Assembly (NCBI GenBank): GCA_030789695.1
Contig: CM061132.1
Span: forward strand, 158,888,817 to 158,952,816
Origin: Scilla litardierei
Lineage: Eukaryota > Streptophyta > Magnoliopsida > Asparagales > Asparagaceae
Direction of reading: 5' to 3'
DNA: 64,000 nucleotides
How positions within the stretch are numbered: the first letter of the stretch is position 1; the number at the start of each line of letters is the position of its first letter. The position numbers and the translations under genes are program-made. Shown piece by piece: positions 11,544-22,410 of the stretch. The notes beneath the pieces are model-generated. The model made no database searches. It was not told where the DNA came from and worked only from the letters and a program-made list of their open reading frames with translations.

Positions 11544-13261
11544 TCACGAGGAAGTGGCAGGATCTGCAGTCTCCGGGGGTCCAGTCGAGGGAGTGGACTC
11601 AGGCTCTGCAGGGAGGAGAGGCGTGTGAACAGAAGGGATCGTCGGGGCAGGGGTGGAGACATCGACGACAGGCTCAACGGCTGGGGTCTCAACATGAACA
11701 ACAGCAGGCACAACAGGAGCAGGGTCGTCAGCAGGAGCAGCAGCAGCATCAGAAGGCTGATCCACTGGTGCAGAAGTCTCAGGAGCACCGGAAGAGGTGC
11801 CAGCATCAGGAGCAGATGTGGTAGCAGCAGCAGTGGCAGTGGCCTCATCGCCACGAGCCAAGGAGGTGACAAGATCATCAATATCCTCATCGTCCATCTC
11901 CTCATCCTCAGAAACAGGAGGAGGAAGCTGAATGCCCATCAAACTAGCCATACGGCAGACGACCTCCTCGGTACGAGCCAAACGGGACTCGTGCCGACAA
12001 AGTAACCGTACGAAATCATCAAGTGTGGTGGTATGAGGAGGGACTGAAGCAGCTGAAGGAGGAGGGACAGAAGCAGCTGAGGGAGTGGCCTGAGATGCAG
12101 AAGGTGTCGACCGCTGCACGTGACGGAGTGTCGCACGAGATTTCTTAACGGCCGTCGCGTTCAGAGGAGGACCAAGGGGGCGCTCATCATCAGGGGGCAA
12201 AGGGACACTGAATCGACGGAATACCAAGGTCAGGAGACACAAATATGGGATATGCGTAGATTTAGTGGTCTTGCGAATACACTCGAAAGAATCCATCTTA
12301 TCGAGTATAATGCGAGCCCAATTAATCTCGCTACCCATAAACAGAGCGTAAATCAATTTCAGAAACGACTGAGATGGAAGAGAAGAGGATCCATACTTGG
12401 GAAGAAGGCATGATTTCAAGATCAGGTTAATCACCCAAGCATTCGGCTTGAATGATTTCGAAGGGACTCCTATGAAAGCAGGGGGATAACCTGGAAGATT
12501 TTGCCTAGGGTCCGCTGATCGAGGGAGGAGATATCATCGACAGAGATGTCAGAAGGGAGGAGGCCACACGACGAGCAACCTATCAACTCCCCCAAGATTT
12601 CTGCCGTGAGGACTATAGGAGTCCCCAAAACAGAAGTCTCGATGGAGTGAGACTCACCGTACTGGCCCCGGACACGGTTGGCATAAAATAGCTTGACCAG
12701 GCGAGGATATGGTCAGGGGTTCGCCTTAGAGTCAAATCGAAGGTAGTCCAAAAGGCCACTATAGGAGAGAAGATCCGCAAGGCCAAGAAAATCAGAAAAC
12801 TGAACGTAATGCTCCAACAGTAGTGGGCAGTGTTCTATACGGTTGTACGCTGCGAGACACTGAGGGTCATCACGGCACAACGATATATCTACACCGCCGA
12901 CTGGCATAGGAGCTTTACCCTTAGCCTGACGGGGCTTAGGAGGAGGTGGAGGAGGGGGTGGAGTAGGAGCTTTCTCGGGATGTTCAGGAGTGTATTCTTC
13001 ATCGGAATCATCCTCGGAATCACTATCTGAACGCTCACCGGGAGGAGTGGGTGCACGGAACTTTTTGGGTTTAGGTTTAGGCTTGGACGATTGGCCGGTA
13101 GGTTTAGGCTTGGACGTCCTCTTCCTCTTCAACGGAGTTGAAGACGAAGAGGGGGGTCGAGTGGTCTTGGCCCTACGCTTAGGAGGGGTCGAAGCGGTCG
13201 GAGCATCTACGGTCATGGGGGATGCCCCAGAAGATGTAATCGGGAGTCTCGTTCGTGCCAT
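11544..13261 (-). pseudogene. Sire-1 ORF3 (env-like / plant transposon protein type)
   Basis: Extra ORF between pol and the 3' LTR. From ATG at 13261 the first 140 residues are basic and proline/serine-rich (TPPKRRAKTTRPPSSSSTP, runs of KPKPK), then an acidic patch, then a globular part. That globular part includes RLVKLFYANRVRG, AWVINLILKSCLLPKYG and MGSEINWARIILDKM, which resembles the 'putative plant transposon protein' domain found in ORF3 of Sireviruses and in Athila-like elements. The C-terminus is rich in A, P, T and S. The frame is broken by TGA at 12713-12715 and a one-base indel near 12500; repaired length would be about 570 residues. Its function is unknown; an envelope role is only a historic suggestion. 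No clear signal peptide or membrane segment is visible. Confidence 0.75.
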
Positions 13262-13560
13262 GATCGCGGCACAATGAGTACAATCAAGCGACGAAGATCA
13301 AGCACTCTAAGCTTAAACCCTAGAATCACACAACAACCTAAGCTCAAAGCCCTAAGATAATTTTCGAAACCCTAGAGCCTAGAAGTGAAAACGAGATCTA
13401 GAACACACCCTAGGGATGAAAACTGAGATCTAGGAAGGGGAAGATACCTAGGGGAGAGGTCGATGGCGACGGACGGCGGAGATGGCCGGAAAAGTGGCCG
13501 GAGACGACGGAAGACGAAGGGTCTCGAGCGGGTTTAGGGGGTTATCGAGCTGGAGATAAG
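13262..13560 (-). promoter_or_regulatory. 5'-UTR-like leader of Sire-1 ORF3
   Basis: On the minus strand this runs into the ORF3 ATG and looks like a plant promoter/5' UTR: GC- and CT-rich first (CCGTCGTCTCCGGCCACTTT), then several CTAGGGTTT-type words, then ATG. It is unlike the AT-rich pol on one side and directly follows the inverted-repeat cluster. I see no sharp TATA box. It may be an internal transcription start for ORF3. Confidence 0.45.
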
Positions 13561-13566
13561 AAAACA

Positions 13567-13949
13567 ACCGACTAGACTTAGGAAAAATCGGTATGAATGG
13601 GTATTAGTCGGTTGGGAATGCGAAAAGACGCGTTTGCCCTAACGCACTTAGTCGGTCACAGTTCAAGCACTGACAGACTAGATTACGATCTAGTCGGTCG
13701 GTCAATGAGCTTAAACCGACTAAGTCGAAACAGAGGCAAACAGAAATTTCTAGGGCTAGAGTTAGTCGGTCACAGTATAATCACTGACCGACTAGTTTTC
13801 AATCTAGTCGGTCGGTAAGAGAACTGTGACCGACTAAAAGAAGAAAATGACAATAGAAAGTTTAAAGCTTGAACTAGTCGGTCTGAGTTCACTAGCTGAC
13901 CAACTAGATGAGCATCTAGTCGGTTGGCTAATGAACTGAAACCGACTAG
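13567..13949 (-). promoter_or_regulatory. Sire-1 inverted-repeat cluster, internal copy
   Basis: Here the same TAGTCGGTC/GACCGACTA arms as in the Sire-1 LTRs are repeated, about three to four units, in front of the ORF3 leader. The intervening sequence is not a copy of the LTR, so only the motif and its spacing are shared. This suggests a regulatory module rather than a stray LTR fragment. Confidence 0.8.
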
Positions 13950-14192
13950 AAGAGTCCAAAAGTGGATAAATGAGTTCTCTTCATAAACCACTTGGATGAA
14001 ACATCTTAACCCTCTCATTAGTCATCTAAACTACCCCATAAAACATCGAAATCTTAAATACGACATTCAAATAAGAATTCGAGCAAAAATTCAAACATAT
14101 CACATAAAATCCCCAAAAATTCAATATATCTAGCATGAATGAAATATCGTGAAATATAATAGCATGCAAGATAATTGAATGAGACATGAATC
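13950..14192. other. Spacer between pol and ORF3 module of Sire-1
   Basis: AT-rich DNA with no coding signal and no repeat that I can recognise. Confidence 0.6.
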
Positions 14193-17100
14193 CTATAACT
14201 CGGATTCACCCATAATCCCCAATTCTCGACGCAACCGCACAAAGGAGTCCTCCTTTAGGGGTTTCGTGAAAATATCGGCGATTTGCTTTTGGGTTTCAAC
14301 GTACACTAAAATGATGTCCTTTTTAGCAACATGATCATCTAAAAAATGGTGTCGGACATCTATGTGTTTAGATCGGGAATGGTGCACCGGATTCTTTGAA
14401 AGACAAAGAGCACTTTGGTTATCCACCATGATAGGGCTAGTATCACAATGAATACCAAAATCCTTCAGTGTGTGTCTCATCCAAAGAACCTGGGCACAAG
14501 CGGCACCGGCGGCAATGTATTCCGCCTCGGTGGTTGAAAGTGATACGGAATTTTGCTTCTTGGAAAACCAAGAGACAAGGGAATTTCCTAGAAAATGGCA
14601 AGTGCCACTAGTACTCTTCCTGTCGGATTTGCATCCCGCATAATCAGCATCACTATATGAGACTAACTCATATGTGCTAGATTTCGGATAAAGTAATCCA
14701 AAATCTAAAGTGTAACTTAGATAGCGAAAAATATGTTTTACCGCTACTAAGTGAGACTCCTTAGGTTGAGACTGATAACGAGCACATATGCATACGACAA
14801 ACATAATATCGGGCCTACTTGCGGTAAGATAAAGTAAACTACCTATCATACCTCAATATAGACGAATGTCTACATCCTTACTGCCCGTATCCTTGTCAAG
14901 ATGCGTAGTCGTGCTCATTGGAGTCTTTTTCCTGGAAGCACTCTCCATTCCAAATCGCTTAAGCAACTCCACCGTGTACTTCGTTTGGTGGATGAAGATT
15001 GCATCGTTCAATTGGTGAATTTGGAGACCTAAGAAATATTTGAGTTCGCTCATGTGGCTCATCTCAAATTGTTCCTTCATAACATTAGAAAACTCTTCGC
15101 AAAGAGTGAAGTTAGTAGCACCGAAAATGATATCATCAACATAAATTTGAACTAATAAAATATCATTATTCGCATGCTTAACAAAAAGTGTAGAATCGGC
15201 TTCGCCCATTTTAAAATTCAAATCCAAAAGAAAATTCTTTAGGCGATCATACCAAGCTCGAGGAGCTTGTCTCAAACCATAAAGAGCTTTCTTTAGTTTA
15301 AAAACATGATTTGAAAATTTTTCATTTATGAAGCCTGGAGGTTGAGAAACGTAAACTTCCTCAACGACATCTCCGTTTAGAAATGCACTTTTAACATCCA
15401 TTTGAAATAACTTAAAATTTTTATGGCATGTAAAAGACAATAATAGTCTAATTGATTCTAATCTAGCTACCTGAGCGAAGGATTCTTCGAAATCGATACC
15501 TTCCTCTTGGCGATAGCCTTGAGCTACTAACCGAGCTTTGTTCCAAACGACGACTTGATTTTCGTCGGTTTTGTTCTTGAAGATCCACTTTGTCCCTATG
15601 ACGGTGTGGTTCTTCGATGGCAAAGGAACAAGCTCCCATACCTCATTCCTCTCGAATTGAATGAGTTCCTCCTCCATGGCAAGGATCCAAGCACTATCTT
15701 CGCACGCTTCAACTATATTCTTTGGCTCTATCGATGAGGCAAAGGCACAATTGGCGAAGTGGTGGACTTGCGATCTCGTCTTGACACTATCATGAATATT
15801 GCCAATGACTTGCTCATGGGGATGGTCGCGAACGGTATGAAGCCGCTTGGGAATACCTTGATCACTAGGCACATTCTCAACAACTTCATTAGTCGGGTTA
15901 GTATCAATAGAATCAATTGAATCAATAGACATAGAATTTTCAAACGAATCACATAAAACATCCATAGAATCATCATCATTTGAAATTCTAGAAGTAGTAA
16001 AATTCTCATTAAAAGAGACATGAAGTGATTCCTCGATCGTAGAGGATCTTTTGTTGTATATCCGGTAGGCTTTGCTACGTGAGGAATACCCAACAAATAT
16101 CCCCTCATTCGATCTCGGATCAAACTTGTCCAAATTATCATATGTGTTTTTAATGAAACATTTTGCGCCGAAAACACGAAAATGTTTAACTTGAGGCAAT
16201 CTACCAAACAACAATTCATAGCAAGTTTGTTTGGTGCCGGGCCTCAAAAGTATTCTATTAAACACATAGCAAGCGGTGTGTACCGCTTCCGCCCAAAATT
16301 GATAACCAAGTTGACTATCTTCGAGCATAGTGCGAGCAAACTCCACAAGCGTTCTATTCTTCCTCTCAACAACACCATTTTGAGGAGGTGCGCGAGGGAA
16401 AGAAAACGTGTGAGTAATTCCAAGATCATCACAAAAATTTGAGAAAGACTCATTCTCAAATTCACCCCCATGATCACTACGAATAGTGACAATGGTGGTT
16501 CCGATGAGATTTTGTACTTTCTTCACAAATATTGTGAAGTTTTCAAAAGCTTCATTTTTATTACATAAGAAAAATACCCATGTAAATCTAGAATAATCAT
16601 CGACGATGACAAGTCCATATCTTGCATTTCCTAAGGAAGCAACTCTAGTTGGCCCAAATAAATCTAGATGTAATAGCTCTAGTGGCCGTTTAGTAGAAAT
16701 GCTTTTCTTAGGTTTAAATGAAGATTTAGGAAGCTTGCCACGTTGACAAGAATCACAAAAACTTTTCTTTTCAAAAACGAGCTTCGGAAAACCTTTAATG
16801 GAATTTAATTTTGAAAGCTTATAAAGTGTTTCAAAGTTCACATGTCCAAAGCGTCGATGCCATAAGTGTTGTTCACTTGTGTTGGCAACGAGACATTGTT
16901 CATATGACTTAGGAAGATCCAAAATATAAATATCTTTATGGCGTGTGCCGGAAAATAACAATTTATTATTATCATTTGAAATATGACATAATCCTTTCGC
17001 AAATCTAACTTTGTAACCTTTGTCACAAAGTTGGCTTATTGAAATAAGATTATGATTTAAACCATCAACTATATAAACATCACTAATTAAGGGTTTAGAT

Positions 17101-17306
17101 GGGTTACCCACTTTACCAACACCGACGATGGTTCCGCTCTCGTTGCCTCCAAATACGACGCGGTTTCCATTTGCAATGGGAACTACTCCGGAGAGCAATT
17201 GAGCGTCACCCGTCATGTGTTTTGAACACCCGCTATCGAGTATCTAATTCCTTTTGGAGCTAAATTTAAATTTGTTGCTCCTTTTCTTTTTCTTTTCCTT
17301 GAGTAC
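14193..17306 (-). pseudogene. Sire-1 pol (protease, integrase, RT, RNase H)
   Basis: Copia-type polyprotein in the same frame as gag. Counting from the methionine at 17216: the protease active site DSGC lies just before it; the HHCC zinc region has H120, H125, C154, C157; integrase catalytic residues are D185, D248 and E284 with the expected 35-residue spacing; RT covers about 525-780 with YVDD at 692-695; RNase H follows from 14849 (YSDADYAGCKSD, STTEAEYIA). Two stops break it: TAG at 17244-17246, where Sire-2 has TGG, just ahead of the protease site, and TGA at 14853-14855, where Sire-2 has CGA, between RT and RNase H. All catalytic residues are kept, so this copy was functional recently. 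Confidence 0.92.
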
Positions 17307-17366
17307 CTAAAGATAGAAAATTTCATATCATGGTACCCAAGGTCATTGGGTCCTCAAAGGTTAGAC
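17307..17366 (-). other. 60-nt gag-pol junction with splice-like borders (Sire-1)
   Basis: On the minus strand this segment starts GTCTAACC after AAAG and ends TTTTCTATCTTTAG before GTACTCAAG. It holds the gag stop TAA and further in-frame stops. Removing exactly these 60 bases joins gag to pol in frame. Sire-2 has a segment of the same length at the same place. Whether it is spliced or the stops are suppressed is not known. Confidence 0.5.
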
Positions 17367-19601
17367 CTTTGAAAGCCAAGTCCAATTGGACTTAGACTTC
17401 CCCACATAATTTCTACTATGCACAACATTCGAAAAATAAGCATTCATATACACTTGTTTTTCATCCATGCTTGTGTCCTTTAGACTCCAAATAGTGAAAA
17501 TCTTGGGAGCCCTCATCCTATTGGGTGCATGCATGCGACGTTGATTTCTACGTGATGCATGTTGTGGATAGGCATAAGGACCATGATGGAATGGTGCATG
17601 ACGAGAATTATTCATATGATGAGGTGGGTGAACATATGCATGTGTGGGAACACGTGCGTGAGGGTGTCTCACATGGTGTGCACGTGCCCGAGAATGTGTT
17701 GCATAAAAATCATCATATGTGTGAGCCGGTGGAGTAGGACGTGTGTTCCTACGTGGCATGGTATTTGTGTACATATTAGCATGGCCCTTCTTTGGAGGTC
17801 CACCCATAGTGGGTTTCTTTCCGAAAGAGGGTGTGGACGAGGTGGAAGCACCATTGGTAGAAGAACTACCAATAGAGTGTTTGCTACCACTCGTTGAGGC
17901 ATCAGAAGTTGGCCTAACAAAAGTAGTGACCGACTTGGATGACTTTCCCAAAGTATACCCCAAACCAACATGGTGTTTGGCCGGGAGTAAGACACTTAGG
18001 ATATTATCCAAATGGCCTTTACCCTTATTGAATTCATTGATTTGGCCTAATGTGTTCTCATATTTCTCGGTGAGAGAACGCAAAGAAGTATCTAAAGTGG
18101 ATACTTGCGATGTGAGCACATAAACACGAGATTTAAGACTTTCATTCTCAATACTCAAAGTCGAGTTTTGAGAAGTTAAATCCTCTATCTTATGTTCTTC
18201 CGGATCCTCAATGCTAACATGTTCAAGTTTAGATTTGAGGTTAACAATCTCATTTCTTAACTCTTCAACAACGGTGTCGTTGTTGGTGATGATAGTCTTA
18301 GGCGAGGTTTGAATGCTAGCTAGGTCATCTTTTACTTTAGTATATCTATTTACTAATTTAGTGTATTTAGACCATAAATGAGAGTTAGCATCCCTAAGAT
18401 CATCCATAGTTACCTCATCGCCTTCGTCGTCGCTATCATCGGAGGAGGAAGATCCTTGATCATGCTCCTCTCTTGCCATGAAGCACATGTGCGCTTGCTC
18501 CACTTTCTCATCGTCCGACTCTTCGCTTGAGGAATCCTCGGAGTCGGTGAATGTTGCTCCGACAAGTCCCTTTTTGTACCCCTTTTTGTACTTCTTCGAC
18601 TTGTCGAACTTCGGCACCTTCCACTTCTCCTTTTGCTTGTTTTGAGGACAATCCGCTTTGATGTGTCCTGGCTTATTGCATTTAAAGCACAAAGGTGGAG
18701 AGGCGTTAGTAGAAGTAAATTTAGATTTTTGTTTGAAGTTACCCTTTCGGAAGAAGCGATTAAACTTCTTTGCCATGAGTGCAATGGATTCCATGTCCAT
18801 TTCTTCTTCCGAGTCCTCATCATCGGTAGAGGTGGATGAAGCCGCCTTGAATGCAATCGCCTTTTTCTTAGGCACGTCTTGGTTCAAATAGGACTTCATC
18901 TTTTCTTGTAACTTCACCTTGCTATCTTTGCGTACCTCGTATGACATCAAAGTACTCATCAATTGAACTACGGTATACTTATTCATGTCATTACCTTCCT
19001 CGATGGCGAAGGTACGTTTCTCCCAAGAAGAAGGAAGTCCTTCGATAAGCTTCGAGCACTTCTCCTTTTGGGTGTAGGATTTGCCGAGGGCCTCTAACTC
19101 GTTTATTATGTCAACGAAGCGAGCGTAATATTCCTTCATCTTCTCGCCCTGTTGCATATGAAACATTTCGTAATCTTTGTTTACAACTACGAGTTTAGAG
19201 TCTCTTACCCTACTTGTCCCTTCATGTAGAATGAGGAGGGAGTTCCAAATTTGATATGCACTCTTACATGTGCATATCTTATTGAAGTCCTCGGGCTCCA
19301 ATGCGCATTGCAAGGCGTTCATTTCCTTGGCATTGCTTACCTCCACGGCGACCTCCGCGGTAGTCCATTTCTCAAAGTCTTCTTCTTCGGGCTCGATGTA
19401 TTCCTTCATTGTGGTCCTCCATAGAGATGCACTCCGGAGGAAGGTTTCCATCCGGCATTTCCAGTACCCGTAGTTGGTACCGTTGAAGAATGGAGGCCTC
19501 GTAGAGGAATGTCCTTCCATCACCGAAGACGCTCCTTCACGGTTCTTGAAGGTGCCATAGTCGGAAGGTGGACGCACGGTCTTGTTGTCGTTGGCAGACA
19601 T
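17361..19601 (-). CDS. Sire-1 gag
   Basis: Intact 746-residue Gag that would form the cytoplasmic virus-like particle. It starts at ATG 19601, only 13 bases after the primer site. Residues about 30-230 form the copia Gag domain (PPFFNGTNYGYWKCRMETFL, FNKICTCKSAYQIWNSL, ALGKSYTQKEKCSKLIEGLP). A CCHC knuckle lies at C305, C308, H313, C318. Acidic serine-rich stretches follow, then a long heptad-rich region (about 420-540) likely to be a coiled coil, then a His/Pro/Arg-rich tail. A gag this long with a C-terminal coiled coil is usual in Sireviruses. It ends WLSKV-stop at the junction with pol. This is the only full-length open gag seen in the window and could supply particles in trans. Confidence 0.93.
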   Translation of the reverse strand: MSANDNKTVRPPSDYGTFKNREGASSVMEGHSSTRPPFFNGTNYGYWKCRMETFLRSASLWRTTMKEYIEPEEEDFEKWTTAEVAVEVSNAKEMNALQCALEPEDFNKICTCKSAYQIWNSLLILHEGTSRVRDSKLVVVNKDYEMFHMQQGEKMKEYYARFVDIINELEALGKSYTQKEKCSKLIEGLPSSWEKRTFAIEEGNDMNKYTVVQLMSTLMSYEVRKDSKVKLQEKMKSYLNQDVPKKKAIAFKAASSTSTDDEDSEEEMDMESIALMAKKFNRFFRKGNFKQKSKFTSTNASPPLCFKCNKPGHIKADCPQNKQKEKWKVPKFDKSKKYKKGYKKGLVGATFTDSEDSSSEESDDEKVEQAHMCFMAREEHDQGSSSSDDSDDEGDEVTMDDLRDANSHLWSKYTKLVNRYTKVKDDLASIQTSPKTIITNNDTVVEELRNEIVNLKSKLEHVSIEDPEEHKIEDLTSQNSTLSIENESLKSRVYVLTSQVSTLDTSLRSLTEKYENTLGQINEFNKGKGHLDNILSVLLPAKHHVGLGYTLGKSSKSVTTFVRPTSDASTSGSKHSIGSSSTNGASTSSTPSFGKKPTMGGPPKKGHANMYTNTMPRRNTRPTPPAHTYDDFYATHSRARAHHVRHPHARVPTHAYVHPPHHMNNSRHAPFHHGPYAYPQHASRRNQRRMHAPNRMRAPKIFTIWSLKDTSMDEKQVYMNAYFSNVVHSRNYVGKSKSNWTWLSKV

Positions 19602-19614
19602 AGCTAAGTATTTG

Positions 19615-19626
19615 GCTCTGATACCA
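19615..19626 (-). other. Primer binding site of Sire-1 (initiator tRNA-Met)
   Basis: On the minus strand TGGTATCAGAGC is a perfect match to the standard plant iMet primer site. It lies two or three bases inside the 5' LTR. Confidence 0.95.
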
Positions 19627-19628
19627 AA

Positions 19629-21380
19629 AGTAATGCCCTACCAGCTACTGCACAAGTACTAGAGGGGGGTGAATAGTACTTTAAAAATAACAAGGAGTAT
19701 AATTCCTAATTATAGTGCAAACAACTACCAAATCAATTTGCGGAAGCTTAAATTGAATGACAACAACAAAATTAACAATGCTAACAAAAGATGTTACTGG
19801 GTTCGGATCCACCCAAGTCTCACCGACTTGTTCTCGGTGATCCTACGTCCCAACCACCCGGATCCCCTCCGGATACTTAGGTTAGAAACCCTAACCCAAG
19901 ATTTCCACTATGAATATCTTGTGAAAAACCTTCACAAGATCAAATCATACATGCAATGGCAATAGTGAATCCCACAACCCGGGATCACAACCTTCTCTCA
20001 CAACCGAGAGAATCAACAAGCAATATAAACAAGTTTATAATGAAATAAACAATCTTACCACAAAATCCTATACCTTGAGTTTTCTTACCAAATAGGTGCA
20101 AGGAGGGATTTGAGGAAGATGAAGTCACCAAGACCTAGCACCAATGAAATGACCAGCAATGGGTGACTAGGAGAGATTTGGAGACTTGAATCAAGCTAGA
20201 GCTTGAAGGGCTCACCAAGAACAAACTTCTCTCAAGATGGATTTTAGATCTAGAAAGTGAGAGAATGGATTTCTTGTGAGGAAGAGAGCTTTAGAAATGA
20301 GTGAGAATAGCTATCTCTTTCAATCTCAATGAATCTCTTAATGGCAGCTCTTTTTTAGAGAGAAATGACATAGGTTCGTATTTATAGGGTCCCATAAAAA
20401 CAAGTTAGGTCAAGTCACAACGGATAGAAATCTGAGGCAACTAGTCGGTCAAAGAACAACCACTGACCGACTAGTTCATCAACTAGTCGGTCAGTCAAAC
20501 AACATGGACCGACTAAGTGAAGAACTGAGAAGAGATAGAAATTCAGACCTAGAAATCTAGTCAGTCCAAGAAGACATTCTGACCGACTAGTTTCACAACT
20601 AGTCGGTCAGTCAGTGAACGTAGACCGACTAAGAGGCAAAAGCAAATAGTCTGAATACAAAATGACTTAGTCGGTCCAAGAACAAAAGTTGACCGACTAG
20701 ATTATCAACTAGTCAGTCACCAAACGTTCTTAGACCGACTAACGATAAACAGTAGCTTAGGAGAAATTTGGCATGAACAGTAAATCACAACTAGTCGGTC
20801 AAAGAAGCATCACTGACCGACTAGTTCACAAACTAGTCGGTCGGTGAGTCAACGTAGACAGACTAACTGTAAACAGTACTGAACAGGAAAAGATTAACTC
20901 ACACTAGTCAGTCCAAGAAGCTTTTCTGACCGACTAGATCACCATCTAGTCGGTCAGTACATCTTCTTGTACCAACTAACATGCACGAATAAGTCCGAAT
21001 CGAAGCGCGATGCTTCGAGGAAGTTAGAGTGGACTTGTACTAAGATCCTAGAGCTACGATATGAGCGATATGAAGATAGAATCGTAAGATATACTCAAGG
21101 CTTAACATTCTATAGATCGAAGCTAAAAGACTATAAATAAAACCTTAATGAATGGTCTTCGAGAGCTTCGATTAATTCTTCATGACTTCCAAAACGGTCC
21201 AAGAGCTTCAACGAAGCTTTAGGCAATGAATACGAGCTTTGAGATGTCTTGAGATGTCGCTTTGATTGTTCTCGTGAATTTGGCGACGATCTCCAATACT
21301 GCGCTCACAAATTGTTAGTTCATGAATTATTTATGTATGTTCATCATCAAAACCAAATCCGGGGAGTCCAATATTCAACA
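19629..21380 (-). repeat. Sire-1 5' LTR
   Basis: Partner of 8774-10527, about 1.75 kb. The inner terminal base differs, so the LTR end reads ACT here and ACA at the outer copy. The TATA box (minus strand) is at 20379-20387. Confidence 0.93.
20440..20980 (-). promoter_or_regulatory. Sire-1 inverted-repeat cluster, 5' LTR copy
   Basis: Second copy of the five-unit CTAGTCGGTC/GACCGACTAG cluster, upstream of the TATA box. Several arms differ from the other LTR by G to A or C to A changes (for example AGTCAGTC for AGTCGGTC), so the arms are decaying at their CG. Confidence 0.85.
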
Positions 21381-21385
21381 ATCCG

Positions 21386-22410
21386 TCACTCGAAGCGATT
21401 AAACTTTGGACATCCGATCGATCTGATCGTCCAAGTTTCTTCCCAAAGAAAGCTAGACTTCGTCCGAGCCCTCGAATCTCACTGATGACATGCCCTGGAC
21501 CTTGGCGAGGACATCAACTCAACGCTGGAGAACGACGGCTCGGGTTCAAGAACTGCCGACCCTCATATGGAACTAGTCGATCCTGACGCTCCCCCAGGCT
21601 CAGATCCAATCATAACTTGCCTATGTCCAGTCACCTCTGATCAACGCTCTCCCAGCTCACCACTTCTCCACTTGGCTTGTAAATTGCAAATGAGACTCGG
21701 TCAGAAGTCCACTTTACCGAGCTGCTACCTTTGTCCGAGAGTGGTTCGAATTTCGAGCTCAACCCAAGTTGGACCCGAGCCTCCGTGCCGAGCATCCGAA
21801 CTGAGCAGCCGAGCCTCAGGGCCGACCGACCAAAGAAGCGGCGACGCAGAACCTCCGTCGACCAGTCTGGGGCTAGAGATGGAGCTAGGATCCAGACCAA
21901 AGCTGGAGCTGGAGCTGAAGATATGATCCAGATAAAAGAAAGAGTCAGAGCTTGGGCTGAAACCTAGAGGAGGCTGACTAGACGAGGCCGGCCATACCGG
22001 TCCTACCGAACCAGGAGGAGGCCGACTGAACGAGTCCAACCACATTACCGGGCATCATTCCTAAGCATCCGATCCTCAAGCCCTTGAACTCTAGAGCATT
22101 AAACGACCTCGGTGAGCTTCCTCAAAGATCGATCCGAGCTCAAGGGCATCAGACTTTGTCGGCGAGCCCCTCAAATCGGATCCGAGCTTCAGAGCCTCCA
22201 TGTCGAGCAACCAAGCAGCTCCTCCAACCGTGGCCGAGCTGATCTGACCGAAGCACCACTGTCCGAGTTCGAGCGTCCAGACCACTCCTCCGACTGTGCT
22301 ACCAGGTCCCCGCTTGCCGAACAGCTCCTGCATCCACCTGAGCTGGACGAAGTACTTGCGGAGCGCCACCATGGAATCTTCGAAAGTGTTCACAAAGTTC
22401 TCACCCCTTT
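21386..22410. other. Tat-L 3' region, unrecognised
   Basis: GC-rich sequence that continues from 8768 across the Sire-1 insertion. Open frames exist on both strands but none has a recognisable domain or codon pattern, so I do not call a gene. It leads into the hairpin minisatellite and then a PPT and LTR, which places it in the 3' part of a Tat-type element. Confidence 0.4.

Larger units (their letters stand above)
8774..21380 (-). mobile_element. Sire-1: complete Ty1/copia Sirevirus
   Basis: A 12.6-kb element on the minus strand with two LTRs of about 1.75 kb and a perfect 5-bp target duplication ATCCG (8769-8773 and 21381-21385). Order from its 5' end: LTR, iMet primer site, gag, protease, integrase, RT, RNase H, third ORF, repeated polypurine tracts, LTR. 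Integrase before RT marks it as Ty1/copia. The AGAGGGGGGGTGAATAG word near one LTR edge, multiple PPT copies and ORF3 mark it as a Sirevirus. By eye the LTRs differ at about 20 sites, about 1%, so insertion is recent. Known lesions are two stops in pol and one stop plus one frameshift in ORF3; gag is open. Confidence 0.93.

Noticed and set aside
11450..11905. Leu-rich ORF resembling membrane segments
   Set aside because: It is another frame of the ORF3 C-terminal low-complexity region; the hydrophobic look comes from GCA/CTG-type repeats.
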